A DNA stretch of 64,000 nucleotides from Adiantum capillus-veneris (Eukaryota > Streptophyta > Polypodiopsida > Polypodiales > Pteridaceae), in assembly GCA_014529385.2 (NCBI GenBank), contig CM043947.1, positions 103,253,811 to 103,317,810 of the forward strand, read 5' to 3'. The notes beneath the pieces were generated by a model. It was given only the letters and a program-made list of their open reading frames with translations, was not told where the DNA came from and did no database searches. Made by a program: the position numbers and the translations under genes. Shown here in pieces: positions 57,700 to 64,000 of this stretch (position 1 is its first letter; each line of letters starts with the position of its first letter).

Positions 57700-57902
57700 G
57701 GCATTTAGGGTAATATACGCGTAAATAATAGCGGCAAAGGTCGTGGTAATAGCAGCGGGTATACTGCCATGACTATTATGGCGCTTATTGCTAATAAAAC
57801 ACTATCGCGTTCATAGCCGCGGTTATTGCCGCCCACACAAATTTTTCTCTCTCTTTTTTCCTTTGTTTTTCTACGACAATGTTAGCGATTATAGGCTTTA
57901 GG
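57700..57902. other. Right subterminal region of CACTA-2 with GCGGC/GCCGC motifs
   Basis: Short motifs AGCGGCAA, AGCAGCGG, GCCGCGGTTATTGCCGC and relatives recur between 57730 and 57835. They resemble subterminal repeats of CACTA elements. No CACTA-type terminus is seen before the LTR resumes. Confidence 0.45.
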
Positions 57903-58184
57903 CCCCTAGCTACGTTATTGTCATGGTGTGCCTAAAGCTTATTGGTTGGCCTTCCAAGGGGTCCAATGATAATCTGGTGGATTCAATTAATTGATTTAGC
58001 ATTTATCAAGTACTCTCTCTCAAAGGGGAAAGGGGGACAATTGTCCCAAGGCTACCCTTGTCGCTTGATATGCCCTTGCTTGTGATTGGCTAGGCCAGGA
58101 GGGGTCCAACGAGCTTCAAGCATGAGCTACAAGGGTGGTCGACCAAAGAAATCTAGGGGGTTGCTTGAGGTATACTATTCTTGA
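57903..58184 (+). repeat. 3' LTR of Gypsy-1, continuation fragment
   Basis: It begins with CCCCTAGCTA, exactly where the LTR stopped at 21173, and follows the 5' LTR (about 14060-14330) to TTGAGGTATACT. The remaining distal LTR (about 690 bp) is missing. Confidence 0.85.
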
Positions 58185-59660
58185 TGTGGTGCTTTTCATC
58201 CAAGATCTACTGTGCAAAAGGAGCTATAGCCAATTGCTAGCTTTCCATGAACCATCAACGGTACAAGAGGAGGTATTTTGTATGGGTATCAAGTGATGTA
58301 GAGTGAATTCCAATAGGAGGAGAAGTTTTCTTTACCACGGTGAAGAGTGTCAGGAGGTGAGTGGTGCAAAAGGTAAAGGGAACTACCAAGGGGAGCACGC
58401 AAAGAACAATTAGGAGAGCCTTTGGTTGAACCAGGCCGAGGACAACGGGGTAACTTCTTGGTCATGCAGACTTGGGTACTGCCATGGGGTTGGGAGCTGA
58501 GATACCTTGCTACAAGAGGTCAAGAGCTGCATGAATATTGGGGTGACCAGGGCTAGTAGCCGGCTAGTGACAAGTTGCAAGGAGCCAGAAGGGAAGGGGA
58601 TACATGTAGGAAGGCCGAGTGGATGATGTAGAGAGCATAAGGGAGAGAGTGGGATAGAGGAGGCTAGATTCAAAATGGAGGGGTGCTATACTGAGGGTCG
58701 ATGATAGCTTGTTGTACAGAGAGGATGGCGCAGCAAATTGCCGAGAGTTTTGTGGTCATCGACTCTAAGAAAGAGGAAAGAGGGTTGAAGGTGAAGAAGG
58801 CAAGAGCCATTGGGGTTGGTTTTGTGAAAGAAGGACGAATTAGACTGTAAGCAATTTCCAAGCTGAAGTCAAGATAGGATAGCGTGTTGATAAAGCGGCC
58901 AAGCCCAAACTCAAAGGCCAAGAGGAGAAATATAGAGAAAGATAAGGGTTGTGTTATCCCAAAAAAGTCCGAGAAGTTCATAGGTTCCAAGTATTACAGG
59001 GTTAAGAGTAGGTGGTTTCCAAGTGAGATCGGCTCCGAACAATATATGGAGAGAAGTGGTTGATGGGAGAGAAAGGTGCATCATGTGGGGTGGCTAGCAG
59101 GGCTAAGAAGAAGACATGCACATCTACATAATAAAGAGGCGATGAATCCGACAAGCGTTGAAAGAGGAAGGTTACAAACATGTTTGAAGTATCATCGCTC
59201 TACACCCTTTCCTGAAATTTTTTTCCTTGATATTAATCCAATCTTGTCTCAAATTAGTGTTAGATTTATCTCTCTCTCTTTTGGGTCTAAGTGTATGTGA
59301 GTCATAGATGTGTTTATGGTTTATCTTGAGTGGGTGGGTACCCCCTATATGGTTGGGGTATATGCCTTGAGGATGAAATCTTGAGGGAGAACTTGATGTC
59401 TTCCAATGATTTGTGGGGTGTCTGAGGCTATCAGACTTCTTATATGTGAGTGTATGGTGCTATGAAGCGTCAAAGGTTGAGATAATGGATTGCATGCTTT
59501 GTAGCCGGGTATATGCAGCTAGGTTGGTTGGGTACGGGCTTGGGCAATAGTTGTTTCTAGATTTTCTTTGCTAGGGGATAGGTGTGGTGTGGAATCAATG
59601 GGCTATAGAGAAGCATTCATGTTGTGTGCTGGGTGTTTTCTCATTTCCCCCTTTCCATCT
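58185..59660 (+). other. Unassigned region, possibly a decayed LTR
   Basis: No coding sequence is recognised; open frames on either strand lack family motifs. It ends at a primer-site-like sequence (59663), so much of it may be the LTR of the decayed gag element that follows, but its partner LTR is not in the window. Confidence 0.35.
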
Positions 59661-59662
59661 TG

Positions 59663-60510
59663 TGGTGTCCCCACTAAGGATCCACTGATTGCTTCTTGAC
59701 AAAGTGTTTGTGAATCAAGATGAAGTAGGAAGTTGGTCCGGTGTTCAAAGGAGATGAAGATGCAGACGATTGGATTTCAGATTTTGAGTTATTTATGCTG
59801 GCAGTACTATGAATGTCAGGCGATGAAGAAAATCTCCAGACTCTACCATTGGTGTTGCAAGGTAAATAAAAAGCTTGATTCGATGGCCTAGAAGATGCAC
59901 AAAATCATAATTGGATTATGTTTTGCGATCAATTCCTATAAAGATTTCAAAAGGTGGTGTCGATTATCGTAGATGTAAGTGCGAATTTCAATACCTTTGT
60001 TGATAGATTTGAAGCTTGTTGGGGGGATTTGATGACTGCTACCCAAGAAACCAATGCATAATATTTTAAGCTAGAAACGTTTCTAGGTTGTCTGCATCCT
60101 TGTGTTTGAGAGAGAGTAAATTTTGAAGATCCAAGAAGCTATGAGGAAGCTGTCAGAGTTGTCAAAGCAAAGAGTCAAAAGATGAAGAAGAAGATGGAGG
60201 CAGGATTGCTACAACCCACAATCACGGCGGCCAGTGGACCTAAACCCAAACACTTGATCCTTCTTTTATTGATATGCATTTGATCAAAGCACGTGAAGGT
60301 GATGCCAGGCTAAAGGAGGTACAACAAGTGCCAGTGAGGTCTCAAAAGGTACAGAAGGGCATGTTCAGGATGCCACCCAGTTTGCTTGCTCAAAAGGAGG
60401 AGATGGTGAAAGATCCCAAAGAACAAGTGTTTATTCTAGAACCATCAACGAGAAAGGTAGCAGAGATACCAAAACTAGTGAGTCCAGAAGAAGAATCCGG
60501 AAGTTCTTAA
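59663..60510 (+). pseudogene. Decayed gag region of a retrotransposon related to Gypsy-3
   Basis: TGGTGTCCCCACTAAGGATC at 59663 is a close variant of the Gypsy-3 primer site. A gag-like sequence follows with FKGDEDADDWISDFELFML near 59740 (compare FKGKKGEDLVTDFLDDFEVA in Gypsy-3), then stops, FNTFVDRFEACWGDL near 59980, and VNFEDPRSYEEAVRVVKAKS near 60120. An open frame at 60274-60510 with EVQQVPVRSQKVQKGMF and a charged tail follows. No protease or RT motif appears before 60996, as in Gypsy-3. Confidence 0.55.
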
Positions 60511-60996
60511 AGCTCCAAAATGTTTTAGATACAGATAGCATGCGGCAGACATACTTCTAGGTATGAAACTTATGATGTCTTATAGGTGGATGAAGTTCTG
60601 GAAGGTTTATACAAGATGCGTGCCAACAATTTAAGGTCAGGGAGAATCATAGTGCCAGAGCAGAGGTACCTTGTGTGAATGAGTCAGCTGAGAAACCTTT
60701 TCTTGTGTCTTGTGATGGTTAATCCCTACTAGAAGAAGAGGTATGGTTTGATTGTGCATACAACTTGGTTGAAGAGCAGCTTTTTGAGGATGACTTGCAG
60801 GAGCTAGAAATAGAAGCAGAGGTATCTCAAAGTGATTTGTCTATGCAGAGGGTGGGGAAACTTGCCTTGGTGAGCATATAGAGGTGCACTATGTAATTCT
60901 AGAGTTGGTGTGTGGTCGTGGAGTGGTAGCTCCGATACTTGACTTTGTGAAGATTGATAAAAGTGTAGCCTATGAGAGCATGGCTAGGTGATGAGG
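60511..60996 (+). other. Decayed region after the gag fragment
   Basis: Plus-strand coding-like pieces are visible (a frame with LVEEQLFEDDLQELEIEAEV near 60760) but no domain is recognised. It is cut off at 60997 by the Gypsy-4 LTR. Confidence 0.35.
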
Positions 60997-62582
60997 TGTA
61001 ACATTTAATGGCCTAGTAACTTGTGTGTAGTGGAAAATAACATAAACATAGTGAGCATTTCATTAGAATAGATTCCTAATGAGCATAGCAAGAGTGCTTG
61101 GATGGAGAGAGAAACAAAAAGCATAACACCTAGTTACATAGGCATGAACAATACTTCAAAAGAGAGAGAAATTAAGCTATTGATAATAGTTGAGGACCGT
61201 AACTACATGGAGCCAGTCCCCCCTACAAAAGGCTTTGTATTATAGGTTTCCCCCATACAAGGAGACATTTTACAATACAATACTTTGTGGTCCTTCAATA
61301 AATTGCTGGTGCAATGAAGATGGAAGCTTCAAGCACCTAACTCGCACTTATAACACATAACATCAATTCCCTCATGGTCTCAAACCCAAGACCTCACACA
61401 CCTTCTAAGATGGTGAGAGCTAGCGGGGTATGAGAGTAGATTGACAGGAAGAAGGAGTATTCTTATGAGAAAGAAGTATATCTCCTCACATAATCACTCA
61501 TAACAGCTTAGCATAGCTTAGTAATTAACATGGTAGAGGAGATGAGCATGCATTGGAGCTTGGCTCTTGGTTGGATCTGCATCACAAAGCCAAGAGTTGT
61601 TGGCGTAGGCCTCCCTTATCACAAGTTTGGAGTAGAAGATGAGCTTTCCATTAAAGCTTGAGAAGTAGAGAGAGTCTTCTTTGCTTCACACGTGAGATTG
61701 TGTGAGTGTGTGTGTGATAATGCCTTGCCAAAATCAGCCCCCTCTCTCTCTTGGTTGACCCCTCATGATTTTTACTCATGCTGGCATCCCATTAGACCCT
61801 GCAAAGCTTAGCCAATGATAATTAATAAGCATAAGTTATAGCCTTGTGACATGTGTCCCATTTTACCCTTTTGTGAGAGCTCTAGGTAATTAATTAATGC
61901 AATTAAACTCTCATTGGACCCCTTAGTCTTCTGGCCAATAGGAATCAGGCAAGCCATTGGGCTGCTGAATGCTAATTGGACCCCTTGGGAGACTGTCCAA
62001 TAGTCTTCTAGAGAGCTTGATTTCTTCTCTTATCAAGTGTTTTAAAATGAATTTAACTAAATGTACTCTAGCCTAATTCTCATTGGTCCACCTCTATGGC
62101 CATCCAATAGGATTTGAATGCACTTTGGGGGCAACTGGGCTAGGGAGCTAACATGTGTCCCCTATTCCCTTTGTGTGAAGGGAGTCTACTAGAGTGTGTA
62201 TGTGTTTCTATCTCTTCCCCTACAATTTGGGCTCGCCCCCTCCTATCTAGGGATATGTGAAGATTTTAGGGTCTTCACATAAGCATCCAATTTGCCCTAG
62301 GTTTTGACCATTGGACCTAACCTTTGAATTTTGGAGCCTTAGCATTCTGGAAGTCTTAATGGGCTGAACCTTAGGGTCTTTGAAGCTCATTATTGTACAT
62401 TTATCTTTTGCAGATGGCCCCCCCTTTGGTTCCCTGTTTTCCCTCCTTTGGACACCTACTGTGACCGGTCTGCCAGCTTAACCAATATTCTAGCTTTTTC
62501 TCCCCTGGTACTTTCCCATATTAAATGATCAGTTTAACATGATAAAATCATTTAGGAGAATTAGATATTAGTTATTATGAAA
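60997..62582 (-). repeat. 3' LTR of chromovirus Gypsy-4 (minus strand)
   Basis: It runs from TGTAACATTTAATGG at 60997 to the complement of the LTR start near 62582 (TCATAATAACTAAT, with TTTCAT replacing TGTCAT). It is more similar to the Gypsy-2 than the Gypsy-1 LTR in its middle part, and includes the CCAAT-type motif array on the minus strand. The other LTR lies beyond the window. Confidence 0.9.
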
Positions 62583-64000
62583 TTACCTCTCTCTTGAAAT
62601 CATAGTCATCCTTGACTATGGGATAGAGAAGATAAAGCCTATTCATTAGTCCTTTTTCTAGTGGGTAGAGGATCCCTATCTTACCCTACGACATCGTTCC
62701 AGAATGGATGACTAATCCATTTGGCGCTTGAGAGCCTAAGGTGTCACAAACATGTCTACGCATTCGTCCTGTCAATCTTCCATAGTAGAATGACAAGCTC
62801 TAATTCGTGTTTGGAAGATGTCCTCTCCGTAAACTTGCTTCTAAGCATGCATACTTCTTAACATTTGTGCACAATAAAGAAAAAGAGAGTCTTATAAGAC
62901 AAAAAAATTGTTTATGTTAAACATTTGTACATCTGCTTACTCTAGGGAAGCATTGTAAGCATTGACAAGGTTTAGGTTGTCCTTTAATTGTATGCCTTGC
63001 ATTTATCTAGCATCTTCAAAAGGATAGTTCTTAAACTTAATAAGATACTGTCGGATAATCTTACTATCTCTCAATACCTTGTCTTCATGTCAGAGAATGG
63101 ACACGGGTTGCAGCACCTCTTCTTGGTCCTCGATCTTCGGTGGGTCTTCAATAGTCGGTTCTTGAGGTGGCTCTCCTTTGTAAGGCTTTAGTAGGCTCAC
63201 ATGAAAAGCATTGTGTATAAGCCAATGACTGGGAAAATTGAGTTGATAGGCCATTTCATTGATTGGTCTAAGAATTTGGAAGGGACCACATTATCTTTTT
63301 GCTAACTTAGCATAGTACTTTTGGTGTCCCGTAGGATTCTTACCAGTCGTGTGCCTTAATCGAGCCTTGGGAAATTTAAGCAAGACCCAATCATTTTCTT
63401 TGAAGGCTTGGGCTCTTCTGTGCTTATCAGCAACATCCTTTTGCCTCTGCTGTGAGATAGAGATAGCATCCTTAATCTTTTGGAAATATTCTTGTAAGTC
63501 TTGGCTATACTCATGTGCAACAAAGATCTTCGTGTGTACCTTAAGTAGCAATGGAATTTTTTGTCTTCCCTCAATTATTTGGAAAGGTGCTTTTCCCATG
63601 GAGGTATGTACAGTATTATTGAAGGCATACTCCACCAAAGATAAGTACTTCTCCCATTGAGATCGTTGATCTACTTCTGTTACGTAGGCTTTTAGTAGAT
63701 CAAGAATTGCTAGGTTAGCTATTTCACTTTGGCCAACCATCGGTTTGCAGATGATAGGCCAAAGAGAAGTTTAGCCTTGTCCCTAAATTCTCAAAGAGAC
63801 CTTTCCAAAAATTATTGGTCATTTATAGGTTCTCTCTCCGACACTATGGACATCGGCAAGCCATGGCACTTGAAGATTTGTGATATGAAGAGGGTTGCCA
63901 TTTGATGGGCTTTGATAGTCTCTTTGACATGTATAAAATGAGCTTCTTCGCTGAACTTGTCTACTATCGTCCATATTCCTGTAATCCCAGGGATAGACCT
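62583..64000 (-). pseudogene. Gypsy-4 integrase C-terminal region and chromodomain, running off the window
   Basis: Minus-strand translation gives an open frame at 63740-63291 with GQSEIANLAILDLLKAYVTE, VEYAFNNTVHTSMGKAPF and WVLLKFPKARLRHTTGKNP, closely matching Gypsy-1 integrase at 19400-19790. Further left (63250-62950) are the LKPYKGEPPQEP-like linker and chromodomain region, then a purine-rich tract next to the LTR. Right of 63740 the integrase core continues to the window end (FTSLMTDRDP-type region near 63850, with changes). A break near 63740-63790 disrupts the frame. Confidence 0.88.

Larger units (their letters stand above)
21174..57902. mobile_element. CACTA-2: large CACTA/EnSpm element hosting most of the nest
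   Basis: The left junction reads CACTATGAAAATC directly after the broken LTR; CACTA is the hallmark terminus of this superfamily. The element carries a minus-strand TNP2/DUF4218/DUF4216 pseudogene (21970-27707) and a plus-strand second transposase-like gene (56121-57427), pointing away from each other. I could not find a matching right-hand inverted terminus near 57902, so that end may be eroded or extra events may be involved. Its own sequence is roughly 11-13 kb once the inserted elements are removed. Confidence 0.62.

Noticed and set aside
58410-58990. Minus-strand frames of 87 and 106 codons
   Set aside because: They have no family motif, and the hydrophobic composition is what the complement of this purine-rich sequence would give by chance.
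1-64000. tRNA or rRNA genes
   Set aside because: No cloverleaf or rRNA signature was noticed; the only tRNA-related sequences are retrotransposon primer-binding sites. A tRNAscan-type search was not possible here.

Overview
This window looks like repeat-rich nuclear DNA of a land plant with a large genome. I found no gene that I would call an intact single-copy host gene. The plant signature is the mix of transposable elements: a Ty1/copia element, several Ty3/gypsy families (chromoviruses with initiator-tRNA-Met primer sites, and a fragment of the plant Tat type), CACTA/EnSpm DNA transposons with TNP2, DUF4218 and DUF4216 domains, and a LINE 3' end. A fragment resembling HSPA12-like HSP70 proteins would fit a fern, lycophyte, moss or gymnosperm, but I cannot name the species.

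Layout. 1-6340 holds a decayed copia element whose 3' LTR is split, with its distal part inverted. 6345-8330 is AT-rich DNA with a two-copy direct repeat and the decayed end of a LINE. 8340-11060 is a 2.7 kb segment bounded by about 70 bp inverted repeats, with broken minus-strand coding sequence of unknown family. 11930-13438 is the 3' pol part (RNase H, integrase) of a minus-strand Tat-type gypsy element. At 13439 a chromovirus (Gypsy-1) is inserted in it; its 3' LTR begins at 20553, stops at 21173 and resumes at about 57903. Everything between is a nest of about 36.7 kb built on a large CACTA element (CACTA-2). CACTA-2 has a broken minus-strand TNP2/DUF4218/DUF4216 gene (21970-27707) and a plus-strand transposase-like gene (56121-57427). 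Inside it lie a solo LTR (22651-24235), a second chromovirus (Gypsy-2, 27755-35793) whose 5' LTR carries CACTA-1 (29121-32328), a 1.4 kb purine-rich tract joined to the HSPA12-like fragment, and two related CACTA copies in tandem (CACTA-3 and CACTA-4, 38556-52811). CACTA-3 is interrupted by Gypsy-3 (40627-47079). A 173-bp tandem satellite (52996 to about 55150) and a modular TC/AC microsatellite follow. Right of the nest are a Gypsy-1 LTR remnant, a decayed gag region related to Gypsy-3, and the 3' LTR and pol end of a minus-strand chromovirus (Gypsy-4) running off the window.

Nearly all coding regions are broken. The main exception is Gypsy-3: it has paired LTRs, no pol, and one reading frame from gag through a CCHC knuckle to a C-terminal extension with a predicted membrane helix, interrupted by only two stop codons in about 756 codons. 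This is the best candidate here for something undescribed. The nesting gives relative ages: Tat fragment, then Gypsy-1, then CACTA-2, then Gypsy-2, the solo LTR and CACTA-3/4, then CACTA-1 and Gypsy-3.
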